DNA of 64,000 bases from Caballeronia humi (GTDB lineage Bacteria > Pseudomonadota > Gammaproteobacteria > Burkholderiales > Burkholderiaceae). Numbering within the stretch: position 1 is the first letter of the stretch; the number at the start of each line of letters is the position of its first letter. Below, piece by piece: positions 16,214-25,275 of this stretch. The translations under genes were made by a program, and so were the position numbers. The stretch is taken from NCBI RefSeq assembly GCF_001544475.1, contig NZ_FCNW02000004.1:62001-126000 (forward strand). Direction: 5' to 3'. Under the pieces are notes generated by a model. That model ran no database searches. It was not told the origin of the DNA and saw only the letters and a list, made by a program, of their open reading frames with translations.

Positions 16214-17491
16214 TCAGTCGATGCCGTGAAACACCGCATCGTCCGGGCCGACGTAGGCGGGCGAACGCCACGCGGCGTCGCGCATCGAATGCTGGACTTG
16301 ATGCTCGACACCCAGCAGGATCGCGAAAATCGCCATGCGCACCGGAATGCCGTTGTCCGTCTGGCGAAAAATGGCGAGCCGCGAGTCGTGGTTCAGGTCC
16401 GTGGCGAGGTCGTTGGCGCCGGGGCGGCCGTCGCGCGGCAGCGGATGCATGATCAGCGTGTCGGGGCCGCAAACCGCGTTCACCAGCGCCTGGTTGATCT
16501 GGAAATCGGGCGTGTAGCCTTCAATCGATTCGTTCGCGAAGCGCTCTTTCTGGATGCGCGTCGCATAGACCACGTCCGCGCCTGTAAGCCCGGCGCGCAA
16601 GTCGGTGGTCTGTTCGATCACGTGATCGCCTCGCGCGAGCTTCTCGACGATGTAGTCGGGCATCTCGAGCGAACGCGGCGACACCAGCGTGAACTTCAGC
16701 CCGCGATACAGCGACAACAGCTTCGCAAGCGAATGCACGGTGCGGCCGTACTTGAGGTCGCCGACCATCGCGATATGCGAGCCGTCGACGATCTTCCCGA
16801 TGCGCGAAAACTCACGCTGGATCGTGTAGAGGTCGAGCAGCGCCTGGCTCGGATGCTCGCCAGGACCGTCGCCGGCGTTGATCACCGGGATATTTGTGGC
16901 GCGCGCGAATTCGGCCACCGAGCCTTGCTCCGGATGCCGCACGACGAGCGCGTCGGCGTAACCGCTGATCACGCGGCTCGTGTCGTAGATCGATTCGCCC
17001 TTCGCCATCGATGAAAACGTGAAGCCGGTCGTGTCGCACACCGAGCCGCCGAGCCGGCAGAACGCCGCGCCGAAGCTTACGCGCGTGCGCGTGCTGGCTT
17101 CGAAGAACAAATTGGCGAGCACGGCGCCTTCGAGCACGCGGGTGATCTTCTGGCGCCGGGCGATGGGCTGCATCACGTCGGCGACGCGAAAGAGCGCTTC
17201 GGCCGAATCGCGCGAAAACTGGTCGACGGAAAGCAGTTGCGAGCGGCCTTCGAACGCAATCGCCGGCTGTACGCGTTGCGTATATTCTCCGCCATCAGGC
17301 GCGCGTTCAAGAATCTCGGCCACGTAACGCCCGGCGATCTCCGGCATCGCGCGAGATTCAGGCGAACCGTCGGGCAGGAGCCACGTATCGAGCGCCCGGC
17401 GGGTCACGCCGATGCGGCTCGCGAACACATCGCGCGTCATGTTGAGACGGCGCATTGCGTCGCGCAGGACAGTTTGCTGTTGAACGGCCAT
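16214..17491 (-). CDS. pyrB: Aspartate carbamoyltransferase with N-terminal helix-turn-helix extension
   Basis: The 425-residue product catalyses the first committed step of pyrimidine synthesis: carbamoyl phosphate + aspartate to N-carbamoyl-aspartate. The carbamoyl-phosphate loop is FFEASTRTRVSF (Ser133-Thr-Arg-Thr-Arg137), and HPLPRDGR and the central HPSQALLD segment are typical. Ordinary PyrB has about 310 residues. Here about 85 extra residues precede it and look like a Cro/XRE-type helix-turn-helix (RDAMRRLNMTRDVFASRIGVTRRALDTWLLP). ATG 17491 follows a good GGAG; the further ATG at 17542 is less likely. No pyrC/pyrI neighbour is seen. It may be a second, regulated copy. Confidence 0.87.
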   Translation of the reverse strand: MAVQQQTVLRDAMRRLNMTRDVFASRIGVTRRALDTWLLPDGSPESRAMPEIAGRYVAEILERAPDGGEYTQRVQPAIAFEGRSQLLSVDQFSRDSAEALFRVADVMQPIARRQKITRVLEGAVLANLFFEASTRTRVSFGAAFCRLGGSVCDTTGFTFSSMAKGESIYDTSRVISGYADALVVRHPEQGSVAEFARATNIPVINAGDGPGEHPSQALLDLYTIQREFSRIGKIVDGSHIAMVGDLKYGRTVHSLAKLLSLYRGLKFTLVSPRSLEMPDYIVEKLARGDHVIEQTTDLRAGLTGADVVYATRIQKERFANESIEGYTPDFQINQALVNAVCGPDTLIMHPLPRDGRPGANDLATDLNHDSRLAIFRQTDNGIPVRMAIFAILLGVEHQVQHSMRDAAWRSPAYVGPDDAVFHGID

Positions 17492-17534
17492 GTGTCGCTC
17501 CGGTATCGTTTGTGTACGCGGAGCGTATACTATG

Positions 17535-17954
17535 TCACTCACCGATCAGATGCAATACGACTTCCCGCCGATGCTGCGCGCGCCGGTGTTCGAAGAGATA
17601 AATGCCCTGCCACGTTCCGAGCACCATCCGGCCCGCTTCGACCGGAATCGATAGCTGCACGGTCGTGAGGGCGGTGCGCAGGTGCGCGGGCATGTCGTCG
17701 GGACCTTCGGCGTCGTGGACGTAACGCTCGGGCGATTCCGGCGCGATCGTCTCGAAGAAGCGTTCGAGGTCGGTGCGCACATCGGGATCGGCGTTCTCCT
17801 GGATCAGCAGCGACGCCGACGTATGCCGGCAAAACACCGTCAGGATGCCGGTGCGGACGTCCTGCCGGTCGATCCAGTTGTCGATCTCGGCGGTGAATTC
17901 GTGCAGGCCGCGCGTGCGCGTCGCGACCGTCAAATGTTGCAGAGCCTGTTTCAT
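17535..17954 (-). CDS. YjbQ family protein (UPF0047, secondary thiamine-phosphate synthase-type)
   Basis: The 139-residue protein matches the UPF0047/YjbQ family (FCRHTSASLLIQENADPDVRTDLERFF; TWQGIYLFEHR). Some members show weak thiamine-phosphate synthase activity; the true role is unclear. Conserved His44, Glu53 and the C-terminal HRR segment likely form the active site. The longer reading up to 18377 crosses the divergent gene and was rejected. It sits 43 bp upstream of pyrB on the same strand. Confidence 0.87.
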   Translation of the reverse strand: MKQALQHLTVATRTRGLHEFTAEIDNWIDRQDVRTGILTVFCRHTSASLLIQENADPDVRTDLERFFETIAPESPERYVHDAEGPDDMPAHLRTALTTVQLSIPVEAGRMVLGTWQGIYLFEHRRAQHRREVVLHLIGE

Positions 17955-18065
17955 GTCGGTTTCTCGCGGATGCCGTCTTTCCAGTTTATCGGCTGCAAAG
18001 CGTTTTGACAGGGCGTCCGGCGCGTCTATCCTGTTCGTGGATGTTTCAGCGATAAGCCGACCGAC

Positions 18066-18539
18066 ATGTCTTATTCGAAGTGTGCGCTGCTCCTTTTTCT
18101 TTGCCTGCCGGTGACGAACGCGCTCGCCGACGAACCGCGCGAAAACCACGGCAACGACCCCTTTCTGCACGTCTCGACGGCAATCGCCGGCTGCCCCGCG
18201 CCGCGCGGTCCGTTCGAAACGCAGGGGGAATGGCTTGCGGAGGCGCATTGGCGCATCGAGCGCGGAAATAGCTGCTGGATCGCGGGGCGCTGCCGGCTGT
18301 CGAACAGCTACGCGTACGACAAGGAAATCGCGGAAAGCGTCACGCGGCGGCTCGCTTCGCTCAACCTGGATACGCAATGGAGAGAGAAAACGAGCCTCTG
18401 GCTGACGGTGCAGCGCCGCTTTATCTACCTTGACGGCTGCGTCGCGCGCGATTTCGACAAGGCACGCTTTATCTCGCAGCTCGGCGAGACGGCGGACGTC
18501 GAAAAGGTCATCGACCGGACGGTGTTTTCGGGCAAGTGA
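18066..18539 (+). CDS. Exported BON-domain-like protein
   Basis: This 157-residue protein has a signal peptide (MSYSKCALLLFLCLPVTNALA) and a central/C-terminal BON-like domain (YDKEIAESVTRRLASLNL ... VQRRFIYLDGCVARDFDKARFISQLGETADVEKVIDRTVF). BON domains bind phospholipid or membranes and occur in periplasmic stress proteins. Four cysteines in the middle (AGCPAP, SCWIAGRC, DGC) could form disulphides. It precedes the nfeD-slipin pair by 81 bp; a functional link is possible but unproved. Confidence 0.7.
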   Translation: MSYSKCALLLFLCLPVTNALADEPRENHGNDPFLHVSTAIAGCPAPRGPFETQGEWLAEAHWRIERGNSCWIAGRCRLSNSYAYDKEIAESVTRRLASLNLDTQWREKTSLWLTVQRRFIYLDGCVARDFDKARFISQLGETADVEKVIDRTVFSGK

Positions 18540-18620
18540 GCCAATTTGGCATAAGCTTGATAACAGACCAGCCTCGTTAAAACAGGAACCACGGCGCTCG
18601 CGAGCCGTCGGTTTTCATCG

Positions 18621-19994
18621 ATGAAAACGAACCCTTTCGGCCGGCTTGGCGTCGTGCTGCGTGCCCTGGCGATCCTGCTGCTGGCACTCGCCGCCGGTTC
18701 AGTCCCGCGCGCGGCGCACGCCGCTAGCGCGCCAGTGGCGGTGATCGCGGTCGCGGGGGCGATCGGCCCGGCGAGCGCCGATTTCATCGTCCGTTCGCTC
18801 GCGCGCGCCGCCGACGACCACGTCCAGCTCGCCGTCCTCGAACTCGACACCCCCGGCGGCCTCGATCTCTCGATGCGCTCGATCATCAAGGCGATTCTCG
18901 CGTCGCCGGTGCCGGTCGTGGCGTTCATCGGCCCGAGCGGGGCGCGCGCCGCGAGCGCGGGGACCTATATCGTCTATGCGAGCCACATCGCCGCGATGGC
19001 GCCCGGCACCAACCTCGGCGCCGCGACGCCGATCCAGATCAGCGCGGGCGGCAAGCCGGACGCGCCGGCATCCGGCGCGGACACGCAAACGACCGAATCG
19101 CGCAAGCAAGTGCAGGACGCTGCCGCCTACATTCGCGGTTTGGCGCAAATGCGCGGCCGCAACGCCGAATGGGCCGAACGCGCGGTGCGCGAAGCCGTCA
19201 GCCTGTCGGCGAGCGAGGCGCTGGCGCAACGCGTAATCGACCTCACGGCCGCGGACGTGCCCGATCTCCTCACGAAACTCGACGGCCGCCGCGTGCGCAC
19301 GCTCTCGGGCGAAACCGTCCTTTCGACCAAAAACGCTCAGATCATCTCGTTCACGCCCGACTGGCGCAGCCGCTTCCTCGCCACGATCACAGACCCGAGC
19401 GTCGCGCTGATCCTCGTGATGATCGGCATGTACGGCCTTTTCTTCGAGTTCGCGAATCCGGGCTTCATGCTGCCGGGCGTCGCGGGCGCAATCTGCCTGC
19501 TGGTCGGCCTGTTCGCGCTGCAACTCCTGCCGATCAGCTTCGTCGGGCTGGGGTTGATCGTGCTCGGCATCGGCTTTCTCGTCGCGGAAATGTTCCTGCC
19601 GACGTTCGGCACGCTCGGCATCGGCGGGATCGTCGCGTTTTCGATCGGCGCGCTGATGCTGATCGATACCGACGTGCCCGGCTTCGGCATTCCGGTGGGC
19701 GTCGTCGTGACGCTCGCCGTCGTGAGCGCGCTCTTCATCTTCGGCGTGTCGACGTTCGCTTTGAGGGCGCGCCGGCGGCCGGTCGTGTCGGGCGATCAGG
19801 CGATGCTCGGCAGCGTCGGCGTGATGCTGGAGGAGGGCGACGGCGCCGGCTGGGCGCGCGTCCACGGCGAGCGCTGGCGCGTGCGTACCGCCGAGCCGCG
19901 CGCGCTTCCCGCGCGCGGTTCACGCGTGCGGGTGACGGCCCGCCAGGGCCTCACACTCACGGTCGAGCCATTGAACGAAGGAGAGCAACGATGA
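18621..19994 (+). CDS. NfeD family membrane-bound serine protease (ClpP-class)
   Basis: The 457-residue product is a long-form NfeD: signal sequence (residues 1-34), a ClpP-like protease domain ([39 protein letters not shown] with the nucleophile Ser, and a Lys in [13 protein letters not shown]), about five membrane segments (residues ~250-380), and a C-terminal OB-fold NfeD domain. Long NfeD proteins cleave or assist the adjacent SPFH/slipin protein. The stop overlaps the start of that slipin gene (ATGA). This pairing is conserved in many bacteria and archaea. Confidence 0.92.
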   Translation: MKTNPFGRLGVVLRALAILLLALAAGSVPRAAHAASAPVAVIAVAGAIGPASADFIVRSLARAADDHVQLAVLELDTPGGLDLSMRSIIKAILASPVPVVAFIGPSGARAASAGTYIVYASHIAAMAPGTNLGAATPIQISAGGKPDAPASGADTQTTESRKQVQDAAAYIRGLAQMRGRNAEWAERAVREAVSLSASEALAQRVIDLTAADVPDLLTKLDGRRVRTLSGETVLSTKNAQIISFTPDWRSRFLATITDPSVALILVMIGMYGLFFEFANPGFMLPGVAGAICLLVGLFALQLLPISFVGLGLIVLGIGFLVAEMFLPTFGTLGIGGIVAFSIGALMLIDTDVPGFGIPVGVVVTLAVVSALFIFGVSTFALRARRRPVVSGDQAMLGSVGVMLEEGDGAGWARVHGERWRVRTAEPRALPARGSRVRVTARQGLTLTVEPLNEGEQR

Positions 19995-20755
19995 TGGGTT
20001 TCACATTCGGTTTCAGCGGCGTGCTGGTGGCGCTGATCATCCTGCTGCTGTTTTCGTCGATACGGATTTTTCGCGAGTACGAGCGCGGCGTCGTGTTCAT
20101 GCTGGGGCGCTTCTGGAAGGTGAAAGGGCCGGGGCTCGTGCTGATCATTCCGGCCGTGCAGCAAGTCGTGCGGATGGACCTGCGCACCGTCGTCTTCGAC
20201 GTGCCGCCGCAGGATGTGATCACGCGCGACAACGTCTCGGTGAAGGTGAACGCGGTCGTGTATTTTCGCGTGGTCGATCCGGAGAAGGCCGTGATCCAGG
20301 TCGCGCGCTTCCTGGAGGCGACGAGCCAGCTCTCGCAAACGACCCTGCGCGCGATCCTCGGCAAGCACGAACTCGACGAACTGCTCGCCGAACGCGAGCG
20401 CCTGAACGCGGATATACAGCGCGTGCTCGATGCGCAGACCGACGCGTGGGGCATCAAGGTGTCGAATGTAGAAATCAAGGACGTCGATATCAACGAGACG
20501 ATGATCCGCGCAATCGCCCGCCAGGCCGAGGCCGAGCGCGAGCGGCGCGCGAAGATCATCCACGCGGAGGGCGAGTTGCAGGCATCGGAAAAGCTGCTGC
20601 AGGCGGCGCAGATGCTCGCGCAGGCGCCGCAGGCAATGCAGCTTCGCTACCTTCAGACTCTGACCACGATCGCCGGCGACAAGAATTCGACGATCGTCTT
20701 CCCGATGCCGATCGACCTGATTACGTCCCTCCTCGACAAGCTGAGGAAGGACTAG
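19991..20755 (+). CDS. Slipin (SPFH/stomatin domain protein)
   Basis: This 254-residue protein has an N-terminal membrane hairpin (residues 5-23) and an SPFH/stomatin domain ([40 protein letters not shown]). A C-terminal coiled coil ([27 protein letters not shown]) supports oligomers. Slipins form ring-like membrane scaffolds. The ATG at 19991 overlaps the nfeD stop and follows GGAG; ATG 19994 is an alternative. It forms a two-gene unit with nfeD, whose protease recognises the slipin C-terminus in related systems. Confidence 0.92.
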   Translation: MMGFTFGFSGVLVALIILLLFSSIRIFREYERGVVFMLGRFWKVKGPGLVLIIPAVQQVVRMDLRTVVFDVPPQDVITRDNVSVKVNAVVYFRVVDPEKAVIQVARFLEATSQLSQTTLRAILGKHELDELLAERERLNADIQRVLDAQTDAWGIKVSNVEIKDVDINETMIRAIARQAEAERERRAKIIHAEGELQASEKLLQAAQMLAQAPQAMQLRYLQTLTTIAGDKNSTIVFPMPIDLITSLLDKLRKD

Positions 20756-20759
20756 CCGC

Positions 20760-21296
20760 TCAGTCGACCGCGGGAAAATCGATTTCCGTGTCGTTGACGC
20801 GGTTCAGCAGGTTCGTGAACGTGATCACGCTGATCGCGAACAGCGCCTCGACCACTTGCGCTTCGCTGTAGCCGGCCGCGCGCACTTCGTCGACGCGCGC
20901 CTGATCGACGGTGCCGCTCGTCGTCACGACGTGGCGCACGAAGCGCACGAGCGCGTCGCGCTTCGCGTTGCCGGTAGCGTCGCCCGCGCGCACCTGTTTC
21001 GTTTCATCGAGCGACAATCCCACCATCTTGCCGACGACGGTGTGCGCGGCCACACAATAGTCACAGCCGGCGATTTCGCTGACGGCGAGCTTGATCGCTT
21101 CGACGTCGCGCTTGTCGAGGCTGCTCTTGGCGAGCACGGCATCGCCGTTGAGCGCGGCGGCAAGCACGGCTGCGCTGTGCGTGCCGACGGTCGCGTAGGC
21201 GTTGGGCACGCGGCCCATCGCGCGCTTGATGCCGGCGAAGAGGTCGGCGGTGACGCCGGTTGCATCGTTGACGTTGATTTGGGAAAAACGTGACAT
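20760..21296 (-). CDS. Carboxymuconolactone decarboxylase / AhpD-like family protein
   Basis: The 178-residue protein shows the AhpD-type active-site motif E-x3-C-x2-C-x3-H (SEIAGCDYCVAAHTVVG). Such proteins reduce peroxides or relay electrons as thiol oxidoreductases. The start at 21296 has CAGGAG upstream; the in-frame extension to 21389 lacks coding character. It is divergent from the LysR regulator at 21505, which probably controls it. Confidence 0.86.
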   Translation of the reverse strand: MSRFSQINVNDATGVTADLFAGIKRAMGRVPNAYATVGTHSAAVLAAALNGDAVLAKSSLDKRDVEAIKLAVSEIAGCDYCVAAHTVVGKMVGLSLDETKQVRAGDATGNAKRDALVRFVRHVVTTSGTVDQARVDEVRAAGYSEAQVVEALFAISVITFTNLLNRVNDTEIDFPAVD

Positions 21297-21401
21297 GGTG
21301 AGCTCCTGGTTCGTTGGACAGCCATCCGTATGGCGTGAGTGAACTTTATGGCGCGGCGCCCGGCGCGTGAATGCGCGACGGAATCGCAAACATGCTCGAT
21401 C

Positions 21402-21413
21402 GGCTCATGAGCC
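21402..21413. promoter_or_regulatory. 12-bp palindrome in the AhpD-like/LysR intergenic region
   Basis: GGCTCATGAGCC is a perfect palindrome located 106 bp from the AhpD-like start and 92 bp from the LysR start. LysR regulators usually bind dyads between divergent genes, so this is a candidate operator. Confidence 0.4.
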
Positions 21414-21504
21414 CGCACTGCCTTGCATGGGACGGGCGTACGCGCTAAAGCGCCAACTCCCGATAACAGCGCGATACTCCGGTCGGCAAGAACAAAGGAA
21501 CTCC

Positions 21505-22410
21505 ATGGACTACCTGACGACCCTGAAGGTGTTCTGCACGGTGGTCGAGGCGAAGAGCTTCACGCGTGCGGCCGACATTCTCGGCGTGACGCCGCCCGTC
21601 GTTTCGCGTGCGATTTCGACGCTCGAGCAGCGCCTCGGCAGCCGCCTGTTCAACCGCACGACGCGGCAGATTTCACTGACGGAGACGGCCGAGCATTTCT
21701 TCGCGGGCTGCTCGCGCCTGCTCGACGAACTCGACGCGCTCGAAGCAAGCGCCTCGACCCGCGCGAGCGAGGCGACCGGCGTGCTGCGGCTCGTCGCGCA
21801 TACGACTGCGACGGTCAACCGGCTCGTGCCGCTGATCGCCGCGTTCCGGCGGCGGCATCCACAGGTGCGGCTCGACGTGACGCTGACCGAGCGCCCGGTC
21901 GATCTCGTCGCGGAAGGGTACGACCTCGCGCTGGTGCTGCCCTTCATGCTGACGACCGATAACGTCATCACGCGTCTTCTGGAGCGCATTCCGCTCGTGC
22001 TGGTGGCGGCGCCCGCGTATCTCGACACCCATCCGGCGCCGCGGCATCCGTCGGAACTCGTGGATCACGAATTCGTGCCGATGTCGGCGTCGATACGCAA
22101 GCCCGAGCTGACGTTTCGCATCGGCGGGGAGGAAATCACGGTGCCGCTCAAGTTCGACATCTCGTCGAACAGCGCCGATTTCAACCGGCAAATGGTGCTG
22201 GAAGGCTTCGGAATCGGGATCTTGCCGCTTGGGCTGGTGCAGGGGGAAATCGCGTCGGGGAGGATGGTGACGCTGCTCGACCCGTTTGAACTGATGAGTG
22301 GCGCGATCGAAATTCGGCTCGCTTACAGCACGCGTGCACTGCTGCCGGCCAAAGTGCGCGCATTCGTCGATCTCGCGGCGGACTTCTTCGGCGACGGCGG
22401 ACCGGCCTGA
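21505..22410 (+). CDS. LysR family transcriptional regulator
   Basis: This is a 301-residue LysR protein. The N-terminal winged helix (LKVFCTVVEAKSFTRAADILGVTPPVVSRAISTLEQRLGSRLFNRTTR) and the PBP2-like effector domain are complete. The ATG at 21505 follows AAAGGA; an upstream ATG at 21367 is unlikely. It is divergent from the AhpD-like gene and followed 179 bp later by the efflux operon on the same strand. The leader just before the start resembles a repeat also found before the gene at 47071. The ligand is unknown; CrgA-like regulators are the closest type by eye. Confidence 0.9.
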   Translation: MDYLTTLKVFCTVVEAKSFTRAADILGVTPPVVSRAISTLEQRLGSRLFNRTTRQISLTETAEHFFAGCSRLLDELDALEASASTRASEATGVLRLVAHTTATVNRLVPLIAAFRRRHPQVRLDVTLTERPVDLVAEGYDLALVLPFMLTTDNVITRLLERIPLVLVAAPAYLDTHPAPRHPSELVDHEFVPMSASIRKPELTFRIGGEEITVPLKFDISSNSADFNRQMVLEGFGIGILPLGLVQGEIASGRMVTLLDPFELMSGAIEIRLAYSTRALLPAKVRAFVDLAADFFGDGGPA

Positions 22411-22497
22411 ATCGGCGCGGAGGCTTGCCAGCCAAGGCTCCGAGCGGATTGTTGCCGGCCGCGTTATTCACTCATGTGCGCGATGCGGGTTGACTTG

Positions 22498-22509
22498 GTG
22501 CATATGCAC
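22498..22509. promoter_or_regulatory. Operator candidate 1 of the efflux operon (perfect palindrome)
   Basis: GTGCATATGCAC, a perfect 12-bp palindrome. It sits directly after TTGACT (22490-22495) and before TAGCCT (22513-22518), a -35/-10 pair with a 17-bp spacer. Binding here would block RNA polymerase. A second identical copy lies 69 bp further down. Confidence 0.68.
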
Positions 22510-22566
22510 AACTAGCCTGTCGCCTACCACAAGTGTCATTGAAAGGCACTTCTTCCAATCTCTATG

Positions 22567-22578
22567 GTGCATATGCAC
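22567..22578. promoter_or_regulatory. Operator candidate 2 of the efflux operon (identical palindrome)
   Basis: A second exact copy of GTGCATATGCAC, ending 11 bp before the emrA-like start at 22590. Five bases match on the left flank of the two copies as well (tggtgc/tggtgc). Two identical dyads fit a MarR- or TetR-type repressor; no such gene is adjacent. Confidence 0.66.
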
Positions 22579-22589
22579 TTTATACGACA

Positions 22590-23675
22590 ATGTCCAGCCC
22601 CTCAACTGACGTTTCACCGGTAATAACCCCAGCGCTACCGAAAGCGGCGCGACGCACGCCGTGGATGCTGCTCGCGCTCGGCGCGATTGGTGTCGTGGTG
22701 ATCGCTGCCGCGACGTACTGGGCGCTCGTGCTGCGCTTCGTCCAGACGACCGACGATGCCTACGTCGGCGGCAACGTGACGGTGATGGCGCCGAAGGTCA
22801 ACGGCTTCGTCGCCGATCTGCTCGTGCAGGACAACCAGCGCGTGACCGCGGGCCAGGAACTCGTGCGCCTCGATGCCCGCGACTACGACGCGCGCCTCGC
22901 GCAGGCAGGCGCGGAAGTGTCGAGCGCACAGGCCGCCGTCGCCGAATTGCAGGCGAAGCGTGACTTGCAGGCCGCGGTGATCAACCAGCAGCAGGCGGAA
23001 GTGCGGGCGTCGTCGGCGGAATTGACGCGCAGCGCATCGGACCGTGTGCGCTATCGCGAACTGGTGAAGGACGACGCCGTATCGAGCCAGATCGTCGAAC
23101 GCGCGGACGCCGATTACACGAAGGCGAGCGCCTCCGTCGAGCGCAGCGGGGCGTCACTCGTCGCGGCAAAGCGTCAGTTGGCCGTGATCGAAGCGCAGAT
23201 CGCCGACGCCAATGCGCGCGTCGCGACGGCCGAGGCGGCGCGCCGCGTCGCGGAACTGAACGTCGAGTACACGACGATCCGCTCTCCGGTGGACGGCTAC
23301 GTCGGCAATCGCACGGCGCGGGTCGGGATGCTGGCGAACACGGGCGTGGCGCTCTTGACGATCGTGCCGTCGTCGGGACTCTGGATCGACGCGAATTTCA
23401 AGGAGGATCAGTTGAAGAAGATGCGCGTCGGCGATGAAGTCGACGTCGATCTCGACGCCTCCAGCACGCCGATCCACGGCCGCGTGGAAAGCCTCGCGCC
23501 GGCGACCGGCGCGACTTTCAGCGTCCTCCCCGCCGAAAACGCGACCGGCAACTTCACGAAGATCGTGCAGCGCGTGCCAGTGCGCGTACGACTCGACATA
23601 CCGAAGGAGATGCAGGCGGTGCTGCGCCCGGGTTTGTCGGCGACGGTGAAAGTGCATCTCTCCGGCGCGAACTGA
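22590..23675 (+). CDS. HlyD family efflux periplasmic adaptor (EmrA-like)
   Basis: The 361-residue adaptor has one N-terminal membrane segment (residues ~27-48) and lipoyl/coiled-coil domains (QTTDDAYVGGNVTVMAPKVNGFVADLLVQDNQRVTAGQ; IRSPVDGYVGNRTARVG). It bridges the inner-membrane transporter to the outer-membrane factor. ATG 22590 lies directly after the second operator; an ATG at 22533 upstream would extend through the operators and is unlikely. It is the first gene of a four-gene operon with EmrB-like, OMF and thioesterase genes. Confidence 0.92.
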   Translation: MSSPSTDVSPVITPALPKAARRTPWMLLALGAIGVVVIAAATYWALVLRFVQTTDDAYVGGNVTVMAPKVNGFVADLLVQDNQRVTAGQELVRLDARDYDARLAQAGAEVSSAQAAVAELQAKRDLQAAVINQQQAEVRASSAELTRSASDRVRYRELVKDDAVSSQIVERADADYTKASASVERSGASLVAAKRQLAVIEAQIADANARVATAEAARRVAELNVEYTTIRSPVDGYVGNRTARVGMLANTGVALLTIVPSSGLWIDANFKEDQLKKMRVGDEVDVDLDASSTPIHGRVESLAPATGATFSVLPAENATGNFTKIVQRVPVRVRLDIPKEMQAVLRPGLSATVKVHLSGAN

Positions 23676-23676
23676 C

Positions 23677-25248
23677 ATGACCGCGACCCTTCCCTTAGAT
23701 CCCGCCAGCCAGCCCACGAAGCAGCGCGTGCTCGCGTTCGCGCTGATGTGCCTCGGCTTTTTCATGGCGACGCTCGATATACAGATCGTCGCGTCGTCGC
23801 TGAAGGACATCGGCGGCGGATTGTCGGCGAGCCAGGATGAGCTTTCGTGGGTCCAGACGTCGTACCTGATCGCGGAAATCCTCGTGATCCCGATGTCCGG
23901 CTGGCTCTCGAAGGTGTTCTCCACGCGCTGGCTCTTCGTGGCATCGGCGGTCGGCTTCACGATCACGAGCATGCTGTGCGGCATGGCGTGGGACATCAAC
24001 TCGATGATCCTCTTTCGCGGCCTGCAGGGCGCGCTCGGCGCCGCGATGATCCCGACCGTCTTTACGACCGCGTTCGTGCTGTTCCCCGGCAAGCAGCGCC
24101 TGATCGCATCGACGACGATCGGCGCGCTCGCCTCGCTCGCGCCGGCCATCGGCCCGGTGATCGGCGGGTGGATCACGTCGCAATGGTCGTGGCACTGGCT
24201 GTTCTATTTGAACGTCGTGCCGGGCATCGTGGTCGCGGCGCTCGTGCCGAAGTTCGTGCACATCGACGAGCCCGATCTCTCGCTGCTGAAAAAGGGCGAC
24301 TACCTCGGCATCGTGCTGATGTCGGGCTTTCTCGGCTGTCTCGAATACGTGCTGGAAGAAGGGCCGCGCAAGAACTGGTTCGGCGATCACGTCATCGTCG
24401 CGTGTACGTGGATTTCGGCGATTTGTGGCTTTTTGTTCTTCGTGCACGCGTTCACGGCGAAGGACCCGATCGTCGATCTGAAGGCGCTCGCGGTGCGCAA
24501 TTTCGCGATCGGCAGCCTGCTGTCGTTCGTGACGGGCATCGGAATTTTCGTATCGGTGTTCCTGACGCCGGTGTTCCTGAGCCGCGTGCGGGGCTTCGAT
24601 TCGCTGGAAATCGGGATCGCGCTGCTGTCGGTCGGATGTTTCCAGCTGCTCGCGCTCGGCGCCTACGCGCTCGCGACGAAGTTCATCGATATGCGCGTGC
24701 TGCTGGTTTTCGGCCTCGTGTGTTTCGGCGCGGGTTGCTATCTATACACACCGCTCACGAACCAGTGGGGCTGGCATGAACTGCTGCTGCCGCAGGCACT
24801 GCGCGGCATCGGCCAGCAGTTCGCCGTACCGCCGATCGTCACGATGGCACTCGGCTCGTTGCCGCCGTCGCGGCTGAAATCGGCGAGCGGGCTTTTCAAC
24901 CTGATGCGCAATCTCGGCGGCGCGATCGGCATCGCGGTCAGCGCGACGATGCTCAACGATCGCCTGAATCTCCACTATCTGCGGCTGAATGAGAGCGTGA
25001 CGGTCGGCAATCCGCAGGTCGAGGGGCTGCTCGCGCGCAGTGCGGGGCACTTCGCGTCGGTGGCGGGCGATGCGCTCGACGCCACGCAGGCCGGGCTCGC
25101 GAACTTGCACGCGCTCGTGTTCCGCGAGGCGCTCGTGCTGACGTTCGCCGATTGCTTCTACTTGCTGGCGCTGTGTTTCACGGTGGGCGTGGTCAGCGTT
25201 CTGTTCTCGCGGCCGATTACCAGCGCGCCGCCTTCCGACGCGCATTGA
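23677..25248 (+). CDS. DHA2 family MFS drug transporter (EmrB-like)
   Basis: This 523-residue transporter has 14 predicted membrane segments and the MFS motifs of the DHA2 family (LDIQIVASSLKDIGGGLSASQDELSWVQTSYLIAEI; GAIGPVIGGW-type motif C near residue 160: LAPAIGPVIGGWI). It exports drugs or organic toxins using the proton gradient, working with the adjacent HlyD and outer-membrane proteins. It begins 1 bp after the stop of the adaptor gene. Confidence 0.93.
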   Translation: MTATLPLDPASQPTKQRVLAFALMCLGFFMATLDIQIVASSLKDIGGGLSASQDELSWVQTSYLIAEILVIPMSGWLSKVFSTRWLFVASAVGFTITSMLCGMAWDINSMILFRGLQGALGAAMIPTVFTTAFVLFPGKQRLIASTTIGALASLAPAIGPVIGGWITSQWSWHWLFYLNVVPGIVVAALVPKFVHIDEPDLSLLKKGDYLGIVLMSGFLGCLEYVLEEGPRKNWFGDHVIVACTWISAICGFLFFVHAFTAKDPIVDLKALAVRNFAIGSLLSFVTGIGIFVSVFLTPVFLSRVRGFDSLEIGIALLSVGCFQLLALGAYALATKFIDMRVLLVFGLVCFGAGCYLYTPLTNQWGWHELLLPQALRGIGQQFAVPPIVTMALGSLPPSRLKSASGLFNLMRNLGGAIGIAVSATMLNDRLNLHYLRLNESVTVGNPQVEGLLARSAGHFASVAGDALDATQAGLANLHALVFREALVLTFADCFYLLALCFTVGVVSVLFSRPITSAPPSDAH

Positions 25249-25275
25249 GCCTCCAAGCGGAAATTTGAGACGATC

